A stretch of DNA of 64,000 bases. It comes from Hoylesella pleuritidis JCM 14110 (GTDB taxonomy: Bacteria; Bacteroidota; Bacteroidia; Bacteroidales; Bacteroidaceae). Positions within the stretch are counted from its first letter, which is position 1. Every line of letters begins with the position of its first letter. The notes beneath the pieces are model-generated. The model did not search any database and was not told the origin of the DNA. It saw only the letters and a program-made list of their open reading frames with translations. Both the position numbers and the translations under genes were made by a program. Of the stretch, positions 36,142 through 45,444 are shown piece after piece. The stretch covers positions 1-64,000 of the forward strand of contig NZ_BAJN01000004.1 of NCBI RefSeq assembly GCF_000613725.1, written 5' to 3'.

Positions 36142-36831
36142 GTGAAAGCAATGCACCGGCTGCTCTTTCTCATCCTGTTTCTTGCCACGGCAATCGCTGT
36201 CGATGCGCAAGAAGATATGGAGTATCGATGGGAAGCGGGTGCAGCCATCGGGGCAGTAGCCTATGAAGGCGATTTCAATGGCAGTATCTTACGGGATATG
36301 CAACCTGCGGGCGCGCTTGTATTAAGGCGTATTCTCAATCCTTATATGGCTTTACGGTTATGTGCGAGTTATGGAAAGTTGAAAGGTTCTTCGGCAGATG
36401 TCAAGACCGTTTATCCCGCGTATCGGCGCCAAGTTTATCGATTCGATAATACATTGACCGATATCGGTCTCGTATATGAATATAACTTTTGGCCTTACGG
36501 AACCGGTCGCGACTACCGAGGAGCGCAGAGATTGACGCCATTTGTGCTGGCAGGACTCGGCGGAACATATGTAACGGGCGGCGGAAAGGATGTTTTTACT
36601 GCTCATATCCCATTGGGATTGGGTGTCAAATACAAGTTAGGCAAGCGCCTGAACATTGGCATTGAGTGGGCGATGCACTTTTCGTTGAGCGACGAACTCG
36701 ATGGAGTGAAAGACCCTTATGGTGTGAAAAGCAGTGGTATTTTTAAGAATACCGACTGTTATAGCACGATGATAGTTGGATTGACGTATAGTTTCGCGCC
36801 TAAGTGTAGAACCTGTAACAAAGACTTCTGA
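36142..36831 (+). CDS. DUF6089 outer membrane protein, PorG-like
   Basis: 229 residues, with a GTG start at 36142; ATG 36151 (MHRLLFLILFLAT) is an alternative. A signal peptide ends near VDAQ. It is beta-barrel-like, with aromatic alternating strands and the motif EAGAAIGAVAYEGDFN at the mature N-terminus. In Porphyromonas gingivalis the equivalent position, just before uppS and omp85, holds porG of the type IX secretion system. The same gene order here supports the PorG-like call; whether this organism has a working T9SS cannot be seen in this window. The uppS start codon follows the stop directly. Confidence 0.75.
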   Translation: MKAMHRLLFLILFLATAIAVDAQEDMEYRWEAGAAIGAVAYEGDFNGSILRDMQPAGALVLRRILNPYMALRLCASYGKLKGSSADVKTVYPAYRRQVYRFDNTLTDIGLVYEYNFWPYGTGRDYRGAQRLTPFVLAGLGGTYVTGGGKDVFTAHIPLGLGVKYKLGKRLNIGIEWAMHFSLSDELDGVKDPYGVKSSGIFKNTDCYSTMIVGLTYSFAPKCRTCNKDF

Positions 36832-37586
36832 ATGACAGAACAGATAGATTTAAATCGTATTCCTCGACATATTGCCATCATAATGGATGGCAACGGGCGT
36901 TGGGCCGCAGAGCGGGGAAAACCTCGCAGCTTCGGACATCAGGCCGGAGTGGATGCTGTCAGACGTATTACCGCAGCGTGTACGAGGCTCGGTGTGAAGT
37001 TCCTTACACTCTATACGTTTTCCACAGAGAACTGGAACAGGCCTGCCGATGAGGTTTCGGCCTTGATGGGACTCGTTTTGTCGTCACTCGAAGAGAGATA
37101 TTTATGAAGAATAATGTGCGCTTTCGTGTGATCGGCGACATCAAACGATTGCCCGAAGACGTACAGAAAAAGTTGCAGGAGACGATGGAACACACTGCGC
37201 AGAATACCGCGATGACGATGGTTGTGGCTTTGAGCTACTCTGCAAGATGGGAGATCGTCGAGGCAATGCGTGTTACTGTGCGTGAAGCAATAACTTTGTC
37301 GGAAGACGGAAATTGTGAAGATGTCGTGCAGAAGCTCACCGAAGAGGCGTTCTGTAACCATCTTGAAACACGCTTTATGCCTGATCCTGACTTGCTAATT
37401 CGTACTGGTGGAGAGTTGCGTATATCCAATTTCCTGCTTTGGCAGATTGCTTATGCAGAGCTATATTTCTGTGATATCTATTGGCCTGACTTTAAAGAGC
37501 AGGATTTGCAACGTGCTATTGTGAGCTATCAACGCCGTCAACGCCGGTTTGGTAAGACCGAAGCACAGGTGGAACAGAGTGAATAG
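36832..37586 (+). CDS. uppS: Isoprenyl transferase, undecaprenyl diphosphate synthase (frameshifted near 37095)
   Basis: The first frame runs to 37107 and stops after LEERYL. Adding one G at 37095 gives [18 protein letters not shown] and a 251-residue cis-prenyltransferase. Motifs are [17 protein letters not shown] with the catalytic Asp, [25 protein letters not shown], then [27 protein letters not shown]. It makes the C55 lipid carrier for peptidoglycan and O-antigen at the membrane. It is normally essential. It sits between the porG-like gene and bamA. Confidence 0.92.
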
Positions 37587-37644
37587 ACATAGAGAGAAAT
37601 GCCTGTTTGTGGGCAAGTCTCGGTATCTTGAAAATATTTTAGAT

Positions 37645-40262
37645 ATGAATCATATAAATAAGGTATTGCTTTTGTTGGCCGTGACATTGTGTTTCGGCTT
37701 GCAAATAAAGGCACAGGATAAGGTCGATTATCCTGAAATCTCTTACGCTGGCATCCCGCGCACGGTGACGATAGGCGGTATCAACGTGTCGGGAGTTGAT
37801 GGTTACGAAGACTATGTGCTGACAGGTATCTCGGGATTGAGTGTGGGACAAGAGATCACTATCCCCGGAAACGCGGTGACTGATGCTGTAAAACGCTATT
37901 GGAAGCACGGACTTTTCTCGAAAGTGGCCGTCTCCGTCGATTCGATTATCGGCAGTAAGGCTTATCTTCATATTGAACTGCAAGTGCGTCCGCGTGTTTC
38001 CACGATTAATTATATTGGTTTGAAGAAATCGGAAAAGGATGATATGGAGGCCAAGTTGGGCTTGCTCAAAGGGTCGCAAGTTACGCCTAATATGATTGAT
38101 CGTGCCAAAATTCTGGCCAAGAAATATTTTGATGACAAAGGATTTAAGAATGCCGACATCGAGATTAACCAGCGAAACGATGTCGCTAATAAGAATCAGG
38201 TAATCTTGGATGTAGTCATCGATAAGAAAGAAAAGATGCGTGTGCACGAGATTCAACTTGTAGGAAATGAGCAAGTTTCGGCTAAACGGATTAAAGGTAG
38301 CTTCTTCTCAAAGGGCGCTTTTGCTAAAACGCACGAGGCCGGTAAATTTGCCAACCTGTTGAAATCAAAGAAATACACGCCAGAAAGATGGGAAAAAGAC
38401 AAGAAAAGCCTAATAGACAAGTACAATGAGCTTGGTTTCCGCGATGCAGCCATTGTCAAAGACAGCGTGTGGAACTATGACGGCAAGCACGTTGATATTT
38501 ATTTGAAGGTGAACGAAGGTAAGAAATATTATCTGCGTAACATTACTTGGGTGGGCAATACGGTGTACTCGACGGACGATCTGAGTCGTATTCTCGGAAT
38601 GAAGAGAGGTGATGTATATAACCAAAAACTGTTGGGTAAACGCCTTTCAGAAGACGAAGACGCTGTGGGTAATGCTTATTGGAATAATGGTTACATCTTC
38701 TACAATTTGCAACCGACAGAAGTCAACATCGTGGGTGACTCCATTGACTTGGAGATGCGGATAACAGAAGGACAACAAGCACACCTCAGCCATGTTCGTA
38801 TTAACGGTAATGACCGTCTTTATGAGAATGTAGTGAGACGCGAACTACGTACTAAACCGGGTGATTTATTCTCCAAAGAAGCTCTCCAAAGGTCTGTTCG
38901 CGAGTTGGCATCGATGGGTCATTTTGATCCCGAAAAGGTTAATCCGGATGTCAGACCGAACTATGAAGACGGTACGGTAGACGTGAATTGGAATCTGACT
39001 CAGAAGTCTAACGACCAGGTTGAGTTCTCGTTAGGTTGGGGGCAGGCTGGACTGATTGCGCGAGTTGGTCTCAAACTCAATAATTTCTCTATCGCCAACC
39101 TTTTCAATAAGAATAAAGAGCACCGCGGAATACTGCCTGTCGGCGACGGTGAAGTACTCTCGATAGGAGCCCAAACCAATGCGAAATACTATCAATCTTA
39201 TAACGTTAACTATTCGACTAACTGGTTTGGAGGCAAGCGTCCGATACAATTTAGCGTGGGAGCTTATTTCTCTAAATACTCAGATGTATCCAGTAACTAT
39301 TATAATTCGGCGTGGAGGAACAACTATCTGAATTCTCTTTACGGTTACGGACGCAGTTATTATAATAACTATGAGAACTATTACGATCCCGATACGTATA
39401 TCAAACTCTTCGGTGCCTCATTCGGATGGGGTAAGCGCTTACGGTGGCCGGATGACTATTTCACGCTCTCTGTGCAGCTCGCTTATACCCGTTATATGCT
39501 CAAGAATTGGAAATACTTCCTGATGATGAACGGTAATTCCAATAACTTAAACCTTGGAATATCCCTCAGCCGTACATCAACGGATAACCAACTCTTTCCC
39601 CGTCGTGGCTCAGATTTCCTCGCTTCGGTGACGGTTACGCCCCCTTGGTCAGCTTGGGATCATAAAGATTATGCTCATTTAGCAACCAATCCCAGGTCGC
39701 CTAACTATTCGGCAGAGCAGCAAGAGAAGTTCCGTTGGGTGGAATATCATAAATGGAAGTTCAAAGCCAAGACCTACACGGCGCTATCCGGCGGTCAGAA
39801 GTGTTTCGTTTTGATGACGCGCGTGAGTTAGGACTGCTCGGATCGTATAATAAAGACAAGAAGAGCCCCTTTGAAACCTATTATATGGGAGGTGACGGAA
39901 TGAGCGGTTACTCCACAGGTTATGCCGAAGAGACCATCGGTTTGCGTGGTTATGAAAACGGATCGTTGACTCCTCGGGGTGCAGAAGCCTACGCTTACGA
40001 TCGCTTTTCACTCGAACTCCGCTATCCGTTTATGCTCGGCAATACCACGATTTACGGTTTGACGTTCCTCGAAGCAGGTAATGCGTGGACGCAAACATCT
40101 AAGTTCAATCCCTTCGATATGAAGAGAAGTGCCGGTGTCGGTGTACGAATCTTCCTGCCGATGGTAGGTTTGATGGGTATTGATTGGGCTTACGGATTCG
40201 ATAAAGTATATGGAAAGAAAGGCGGAGGACAGTTCCATTTCATCCTCGGTCAGGAATTCTGA
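37645..40262 (+). CDS. bamA: Outer membrane assembly factor BamA (frameshifted near 39825)
   Basis: The start MNHINKVLLLLAVTL opens a signal peptide ending near IKAQ. An in-frame Met at 37549 lies inside uppS and is not used. Five POTRA-type repeats (e.g. LQVRPRVSTINYIGLKKSEKDD; RNITWVGNTVYSTDDLSRILGMKRGD; SHVRINGNDRLYENVVRRELRTKPGD) precede the C-terminal barrel. The first frame stops at 39831. One G after 39825 gives MTRVELGLLGSYNKD and a single 872-residue protein ending in FHFILGQEF, with an aromatic C-terminus. It inserts beta-barrel proteins into the outer membrane. It is essential in other bacteria, so the frameshift is suspect. Confidence 0.93.
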
Positions 40263-40303
40263 CAAGACCAATAACGACAAGATAATTATTAAATAAGGAG
40301 AGA

Positions 40304-40816
40304 ATGAAAAAGTTAATGATATTAGCCGTATTCGCTTTAACGGCGATCGGTGCGAGCGCACAGAAGTTTGCGCTGTTGGATATGGAGTATATCTTGAAGA
40401 ATATACCTGCTTACGAGCGTGCCAATGAGCAGCTCAACCGAGTCTCCAAGAAGTGGCAGGCAGAAGTGGAAGCACTCAACACGGCTGCCGCAACGATGTA
40501 CAAGAACTATCAGAACGAGTCTGTCTTCCTCTCGCAAGAGCAAAAGAAGGCTAAGCAAGACGATATAATGAAAAAGGAAAAAGCTGCTGCCGATTTGAAA
40601 AAGAAATACTTCGGACCCGAGGGGGAGCTTTTCAAGAAGCGCGCGAGCTTGATAACGCCTATCCAGGAAGAGGTTTACAACATCGTGAAAGAGATTTCCG
40701 AGCAACGCGGTTATTCGCTCGTCATCGACCGAAGCAGCGATAACGGCATCATTTTCGGTTCTCCCAGGATAGACATCAGCAATGAAGTGTTGCAAAAGTT
40801 AGGCTATTCAAACTAA
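40304..40816 (+). CDS. OmpH/Skp-family periplasmic chaperone 1
   Basis: 170 residues. A signal peptide ends at SAQ-KF. A helical, Lys/Glu-rich arm (ANEQLNRVSKKWQAEVEAL to DLKKKYF) between two short beta strands is the Skp jellyfish architecture. It holds unfolded outer-membrane proteins on their way to BamA. First of three paralogues in a row after bamA; the mature N-terminus KFALLDMEYIL is typical. Confidence 0.9.
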   Translation: MKKLMILAVFALTAIGASAQKFALLDMEYILKNIPAYERANEQLNRVSKKWQAEVEALNTAAATMYKNYQNESVFLSQEQKKAKQDDIMKKEKAAADLKKKYFGPEGELFKKRASLITPIQEEVYNIVKEISEQRGYSLVIDRSSDNGIIFGSPRIDISNEVLQKLGYSN

Positions 40817-40822
40817 AAGTTG

Positions 40823-40830
40823 TATATTTG
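40823..40830 (+). promoter_or_regulatory. Internal promoter before second ompH
   Basis: TATATTTG followed by CAGC just after the first ompH stop, giving a 45-nt leader to the next gene. Confidence 0.55.
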
Positions 40831-40880
40831 CAGCCGTATAACGAACAAGAAGATAAACAAACAAAAAATAGAAAACAGAA

Positions 40881-41381
40881 ATGAAAAAGTTTATTTTAAC
40901 GTTGCTGTTGTTCGCTCCTCTGTCGCTCTTCGCACAGAAATTCGGACACTTAAATGCCCAACAGGTAATGTCGGATATGCCCGAATTTGTGAAAGCCCGT
41001 GGTGAAATCGAAGCTAAGGCCAAGCAGTTTGAGAACGACTTGAAAGCTATGCAGGACGAACTTCAGCGCAAGAGCTCGGAGTATGAGAAAGCAAAGAGCA
41101 CGATGAATGCCACCAAGCAGAAAGAGACTGAGCAGAGTTTGCAAGAGATGTACACGAAGATTCAGCAGACTTATCAGGACAATCAGCAGGCGCTTCAAAA
41201 GCTCCAGCAAGAGAAAATGACGCCGATTACGAGTAAGTTGGTTGATGCCATCAAGGCAGTAGGCAAGAGCGGCGGCTATGTCTATATTATGGACCTGTCG
41301 GCCGGCATCCCTTACATCAGCGATACGCTAAGCAAGGATGTCACTTCTGATGTGAAGGCTCAGCTCAACAAGCTCAAATAA
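40881..41381 (+). CDS. OmpH/Skp-family periplasmic chaperone 2
   Basis: 166 residues. A signal peptide ends at LFAQ-KF; the mature start is KFGHLNAQQVMSDMPEF. Long amphipathic coiled-coil arms (KQFENDLKAMQDELQRKSSEYEKAKS, then IQQTYQDNQQALQKLQQEK) and a C-terminal strand (GGYVYIMDLSAGIPYIS) follow. Same role as its neighbours; multiple Skp-like proteins after bamA are usual in Bacteroidota. It has its own promoter-like box, and a GC hairpin follows the gene. Confidence 0.9.
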   Translation: MKKFILTLLLFAPLSLFAQKFGHLNAQQVMSDMPEFVKARGEIEAKAKQFENDLKAMQDELQRKSSEYEKAKSTMNATKQKETEQSLQEMYTKIQQTYQDNQQALQKLQQEKMTPITSKLVDAIKAVGKSGGYVYIMDLSAGIPYISDTLSKDVTSDVKAQLNKLK

Positions 41382-41398
41382 TATCACCGAATGAATGG

Positions 41399-41424
41399 GG
41401 CGGGCCGTCGGGTCCGCCTTTATT
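41399..41424 (+). terminator. GC-rich hairpin between ompH genes 2 and 3
   Basis: GGCGGGCC / GGTCCGCC, with one G-U pair around a GTCG loop, is followed by TTTATTGTTT. It is probably a partial terminator or attenuator. Confidence 0.6.
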
Positions 41425-41447
41425 GTTTATCCCAAACGTGTCATACA

Positions 41448-41959
41448 ATGAAAAAGTTTTTGCTTTTCCTGCTTCTCGTAACGCTTTCCCTCGCGGCCGG
41501 TGCACAGTCACAGCAGTTACGTTTCGGCTATTTCAGCTATCGAGAGGCCTTTGAAACCATGCCCGGCTATGCTGTAATGCAGCGCAATCTCAATGATTTG
41601 AAGAACAAATACGATGCTGAAACCAAGCGTGCAGAGGACGAATTTAACAAGAAATACGAAGAGTTTCTCGACGGACAACGCGACTTTGCCCCTTCGATCC
41701 GCAACAAGCGGCAGGCCGAATTAATGGATTTAATGAATCGTAATGTGGCTTTCAAGCTGAGGCCGAGCGCCTGATGGGCAAAGCCAAGGCTGAGGCCGAG
41801 GCCCCGTTGAAAGCTAAACTCACTGCCGTCGTGCAGAAAATAGGGCGCGATAAAGGGTATGCCTTTATCCTGAATACCGACAATGATGCAACGCCTTACA
41901 TTAATCCGGCATCGGGCGAAGATATTTCGGCTGTTGTCAGAGAAGCTGTTGTCCGCTGA
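41448..41959 (+). CDS. OmpH/Skp-family periplasmic chaperone 3 (frameshifted near 41755)
   Basis: A signal peptide (MKKFLLFLLLVTLSLAAGAQ) is followed by RFGYFSYREAFETMPGY and a coiled-coil arm. The frame ends prematurely after VAFKLRPSA; one A in the AA at 41754-41755 restores VAFKAEAERLMGKAKAEAEAP and a 170-residue protein ending at 41959. The third Skp-like paralogue and the most diverged of the three in the arm. The murI start is 30 bp further. Confidence 0.85.
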
Positions 41960-41988
41960 TTGGCCCTTCTCGATAAGGCAATGACACA

Positions 41989-42837
41989 ATGAACGGCAAG
42001 GAATCTTTCCCTATGCAGCCCGGCCCCATCGGTGTTTTCGACTCCGGTTACGGCGGACTCACCATTCTGCACAGCATCCGTCAGTTGCTGCCCGATTATG
42101 ATTATCTCTATCTCGGAGACAATGCGCGGGCCCCGTATGGTGCTCGTTCGTTCGAGATTGTGTATCAATTTACGCGCCAAGCCGTGCTGAAGCTGTTCTC
42201 AATGGGATGCCATCTCGTTATTTTGGGGTGTAATACGGCGTCGGCCAAGGCATTACGCACTATCCAACAGAATGATCTTCCACAGCTCGATGAGCATCGG
42301 CGGGTACTCGGAATCATCCGACCTACGGCCGAATCAATCGGTCATCTCACGACGAGTCGGCACATCGGAATCCTCGCCACAGAAGGAACCATTCGCAGCG
42401 AAAGCTATAATCTTGAAATAAGAAAGCTCTTTCCCGATATCGAAGTGAGCGGAGTGGCCTGCCCGTTGTGGGCTGCCATCGTCGAGGCTGACGAATCGGG
42501 AACACCCGGAGCAGACTATTTCGTGAAGAAACGAATCGACACCCTGATGCAGAAAGATCCGCAAATAGACGCCATTATACTGGGTTGTACGCATTATCCG
42601 TTGTTGATAAGCAGTATCAAGAGGTATGTTCCGCAGGGCGTTCGGGTAGTTCCGCAGGGCCGATATGTGGCTGAGAGTCTGCGCGATTACTTGCATCGGC
42701 ATCCCGAAATGGATGCACGCTGCACCCGACAAGGTCTTTGCCGCTATCTTACAACCGAGAATGCAGCTCGCTTCAAGGCCAGTGCACGCATCTTTCTTAA
42801 TGAGGATGTAGACGTGAAACACGTTGATTTAGAATGA
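41989..42837 (+). CDS. murI: Glutamate racemase
   Basis: 282 residues. It has GVFDSGYGGLTILHSIRQLLP at the N-terminus and the two catalytic cysteines in ILGCNTASAKALR and ILGCTHYPLL. It converts L- to D-glutamate for peptidoglycan in the cytosol. The position after the ompH genes is conserved in Bacteroidota. The internal EDVDVKH tail is short. A Met at residue 6 could also start. rbfA begins 10 bp after the stop. Confidence 0.95.
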   Translation: MNGKESFPMQPGPIGVFDSGYGGLTILHSIRQLLPDYDYLYLGDNARAPYGARSFEIVYQFTRQAVLKLFSMGCHLVILGCNTASAKALRTIQQNDLPQLDEHRRVLGIIRPTAESIGHLTTSRHIGILATEGTIRSESYNLEIRKLFPDIEVSGVACPLWAAIVEADESGTPGADYFVKKRIDTLMQKDPQIDAIILGCTHYPLLISSIKRYVPQGVRVVPQGRYVAESLRDYLHRHPEMDARCTRQGLCRYLTTENAARFKASARIFLNEDVDVKHVDLE

Positions 42838-42846
42838 TTTAAACGT

Positions 42847-43233
42847 ATGCAAGAAACAAGACAAAACCGAATTGCGCGACTGTTACAGAAAGAACTCAGT
42901 TTGATTTTTCAGTCGCAGACTCGTGCTATGCACGGAGTGATGGTTAGTGTGACGCGTTGTCGCATCTCGCCCGATCTCAGTATCTGCACGGCTTACCTCA
43001 GTATATTTCCCTCGGAACGCGGAGACGAGATGCTGCAAAATGTCAATCGCAACGAGAAAACCATCCGTTACGAATTGGGCAAACGCGTGCGTAACCAGCT
43101 CCGAATCATCCCCGAGCTCCGTTTCTTCATCGATGACAGCCTCGATTACTTAGAGCGAATCGACGAACTGTTGAATAACGACAAAGGACTTAGCTCAACC
43201 CCTGCTCTCACAGAAGGGGAGAGTGATAGGTAA
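42847..43233 (+). CDS. rbfA: Ribosome-binding factor A
   Basis: 128 residues with the KH-like RbfA fold: RQNRIARLLQKELSLIFQ, VMVSVTRCRISPDLSICTAYLSIFP, LGKRVRNQLRIIPELRFFIDDSLDYLERIDELL. It assists 30S maturation, 16S 5' end processing and cold adaptation. It is probably cotranscribed with murI. The C-terminal tail after LLNNDKG is short and not conserved-looking. Confidence 0.94.
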   Translation: MQETRQNRIARLLQKELSLIFQSQTRAMHGVMVSVTRCRISPDLSICTAYLSIFPSERGDEMLQNVNRNEKTIRYELGKRVRNQLRIIPELRFFIDDSLDYLERIDELLNNDKGLSSTPALTEGESDR

Positions 43234-43342
43234 AAGGATATAAAGAGGAAATAAGCTGCAGTTATTTTGTAGAGGCGGATCGGCATATCTGTCCACAAGT
43301 AAAAACTTATTCGCTCGCGCCTTACCGAACGTCTGTCGCTCA

Positions 43343-43441
43343 TTAACGGTTAATTGCTCGCTAATTAATCGTTAATCGGCTGCTAACTAACGGTTAATCG
43401 CACTGCAAGTAACGCTTAATTGAAGTGTAACTAACGGTTAG
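43343..43441. repeat. Five-site 22-bp phased dyad array (array H)
   Basis: Centres at 43348, 43370, 43392, 43414 and 43436; site 1 is perfect TTAACGGTTAA. The right nonamer TGTTTTTCA at 43465-43473 is exactly 29 bp from the last centre (8 of 9). The left end is not seen. It lies between rbfA and the permease gene, both on the plus strand. Confidence 0.92.
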
Positions 43442-43488
43442 TTGCAAGGTAAAAAGCCATCTCTTGTTTTTCAAGTCACAAAAACGCA

Positions 43489-44832
43489 ATGGAAAATAAC
43501 AACTCAACTGAGCAATATATTACTCCCCTCTCCCAAGAAAGAGGGGCCGAAGGTGAACCTTTTTCCTCATCGTTCAGCTCTCGAAAAAGGGTCCGAACCG
43601 GGGCTTTCTCTTTCTTTATTGCTCGCCGTTATCTCTTTTCCAAGAAGAGTACGCACGTTATCAACATCATCAGTATCATCTCGGTAGTCGGCGTTTCGGT
43701 GGCAACGATGGCTTTGGTGATAGTCCTCAGCGTCTTCAACGGCTTTCACGACCTTGTCGCTTCATTCTTTACCGATTTCGATCCGCAGTTAAAGGTGGTG
43801 CCGGTGATGGGTAAAACGGCACCGGCTGACGACCCGATTCTCACCCAAATACGCCGACTCTCGCAAGTAGATGTGGCCACCGAGTGTATAGAAGACAATG
43901 CTTTGGCCGTTTATCAAGATAAACAAGCGATGGTAGTCATCAAAGGTGTGGATGACAACTTTGCCGAACTTACCCACATCAAGGACATACTTTACGGCGA
44001 AGGAGCTTTTGACTTGCGGGCCGGCAACCTGCAATACGGTACCATCGGTATTCGACTTGCACAGGATTTAGGCACGGGAACGCGGTGGAAAGGTGGTTTG
44101 AAGGTCTATGCTCCGCTTAAAGATGGGCAGCCGGATCTGTCTGATCCCGCCTCATCATTCGTTGTCGACTCGCTTGATTCGCCCGGAGTGGTCTTCTCTG
44201 TCAAGCAATCTAAGTACGACAAGAGCTATATTATTGCTCCGATAGCCTTTGCGCGCAATCTGTTTGGTGAACAGGGATTCCTCTCTTCGCTTGAATTGAG
44301 GCTCAAGGCGGGTAGCGATCTCGAGTCTGTCAAACGTGAGATGCAGCAGATTGCAGGTGATAAATATCGCGTTCTCGACCGATTCGAGCAGCAGGATGAC
44401 ACGTTTCAGATTATGGCTATCGAAAAAATCATCGCCTATATCTTCCTGACCTTTATCTTAGTGGTAGCTTGTTTCAATATCATCGGTTCGCTTTCGATGC
44501 TGATTATCGATAAAAAAGACGATGTGGTGACGCTTCGCAATCTCGGCGCCGACGACCGACAGATCACGCGGATATTTCTTTTCGAAGGACGAATGATTTC
44601 GTTTATCGGTGCTGTAATCGGAATTTTGCTGGGCCTTTTGCTGTGTTGGCTGCAACAGGAATACGGTTTTGTGCATCTCGGCGACAGCGATGGGTCGTTC
44701 GTTGTCAATGCTTATCCAGTGAGTGTGCATTACATCGATGTCACGATTATCTTCTTTACGGTTATCACTGTGGGATGGGTGGCAGTATGGTATCCCGTTA
44801 GATACTTCAGCCGTCGCCTCTTGAATGTGTGA
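43489..44832 (+). CDS. LolC/E-like ABC transporter permease
   Basis: 447 residues. The first membrane helix is at about residues 55-80 (INIISIISVVGVSVATMALVIVLSVFNGF). A large periplasmic domain follows, then three C-terminal helices of the FtsX domain (KIIAYIFLTFILVVACFNIIGSL; ISFIGAVIGILLGLLLCW; DVTIIFFTVITVGWVAVWYPVR). The motif FIARRYLFSKK is typical of Bacteroidota lipoprotein-releasing permeases. It is likely part of a Lol-type system moving lipoproteins from the inner membrane; no ATPase gene is adjacent. The first 40 residues are low-complexity and unlike the family, but no later start codon exists before FFIARRYLF. Confidence 0.88.
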   Translation: MENNNSTEQYITPLSQERGAEGEPFSSSFSSRKRVRTGAFSFFIARRYLFSKKSTHVINIISIISVVGVSVATMALVIVLSVFNGFHDLVASFFTDFDPQLKVVPVMGKTAPADDPILTQIRRLSQVDVATECIEDNALAVYQDKQAMVVIKGVDDNFAELTHIKDILYGEGAFDLRAGNLQYGTIGIRLAQDLGTGTRWKGGLKVYAPLKDGQPDLSDPASSFVVDSLDSPGVVFSVKQSKYDKSYIIAPIAFARNLFGEQGFLSSLELRLKAGSDLESVKREMQQIAGDKYRVLDRFEQQDDTFQIMAIEKIIAYIFLTFILVVACFNIIGSLSMLIIDKKDDVVTLRNLGADDRQITRIFLFEGRMISFIGAVIGILLGLLLCWLQQEYGFVHLGDSDGSFVVNAYPVSVHYIDVTIIFFTVITVGWVAVWYPVRYFSRRLLNV

Positions 44833-44908
44833 GGTTTCTCGTCTTTCATCCAATTGATAATTGGGAATAGCTCATTGACAATTGTTCTTTCGTCCTCTAT
44901 AAACACAA

Positions 44909-44939
44909 AAACGGCGGTTCCGTTAAAGAACCGCCGTTT
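44909..44939. terminator. Bidirectional terminator between permease and HU genes
   Basis: A perfect 12-bp stem AAACGGCGGTTC / GAACCGCCGTTT with a 7-nt loop, with A and T flanks on both sides, serves two convergent genes. Confidence 0.88.
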
Positions 44940-44956
44940 CTCGTATGCAGTGTATC

Positions 44957-45232
44957 CTACTTCTGGATTGCGTCAGAAAGCTCTGCGCCGGCTTTGAATT
45001 TAGCCACCTTCTTAGCGGCAATCTTAATCTTTTGTTTGGTTGCCGGGTTGATACCTTCACGTGCGGGGCGCTCGGTTACGCTGAATGTGCCGAAGCCGAT
45101 CAGTTGTACTTTGTCACCAGCCACAAGTGCTTTCTTCAATGTGTCAACACAAGCCTCTAAGGCTTTCTTTGCATCAGCCTTGCTCAAACCGGCTCCTGCT
45201 GCAATCTTCTCGATTAATTCTGATTTGTTCAT
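44957..45232 (-). CDS. HU-family DNA-binding protein
   Basis: 91 residues, standard HU length. MNKSELIEKIAAGAGLSKADAKKALEA, the GFGTFSVTERPAREGINPATKQ arm with the intercalating proline region, and KAGAELSDAIQK at the end are all typical. It forms dimers that bend DNA and compact the nucleoid. Expressed from a minus-strand TATATTTG promoter. A single-gene unit with a shared bidirectional terminator. Confidence 0.95.
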   Translation of the reverse strand: MNKSELIEKIAAGAGLSKADAKKALEACVDTLKKALVAGDKVQLIGFGTFSVTERPAREGINPATKQKIKIAAKKVAKFKAGAELSDAIQK

Positions 45233-45285
45233 AACTTTGTTTATTAAATTGGATGATACTTAACTCTTTTGTTGTTATTCGCTGA

Positions 45286-45293
45286 CAAATATA
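45286..45293 (-). promoter_or_regulatory. HU gene promoter -7 element
   Basis: TATATTTG read on the minus strand, about 55 bp upstream of the HU start codon. Confidence 0.6.
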
Positions 45294-45398
45294 GAACTTT
45301 CATCTTGAAAATCAAACAAAAAACACAAAAAAGTGCGCAATTTAGCGTAAAATAGTGCTTCGAGGACTGTTTTTGTGCTTTATAACGGATATTTTTCG

Positions 45399-45406
45399 TA
45401 TTTTTG
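45399..45406 (+). promoter_or_regulatory. Rhomboid gene promoter -7 element
   Basis: TATTTTTG followed by CGGG, 38 bp before ATG 45445. Confidence 0.6.
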
Positions 45407-45444
45407 CGGGCATAAAACGATAACGTAACTTGATTGATTTTCGA

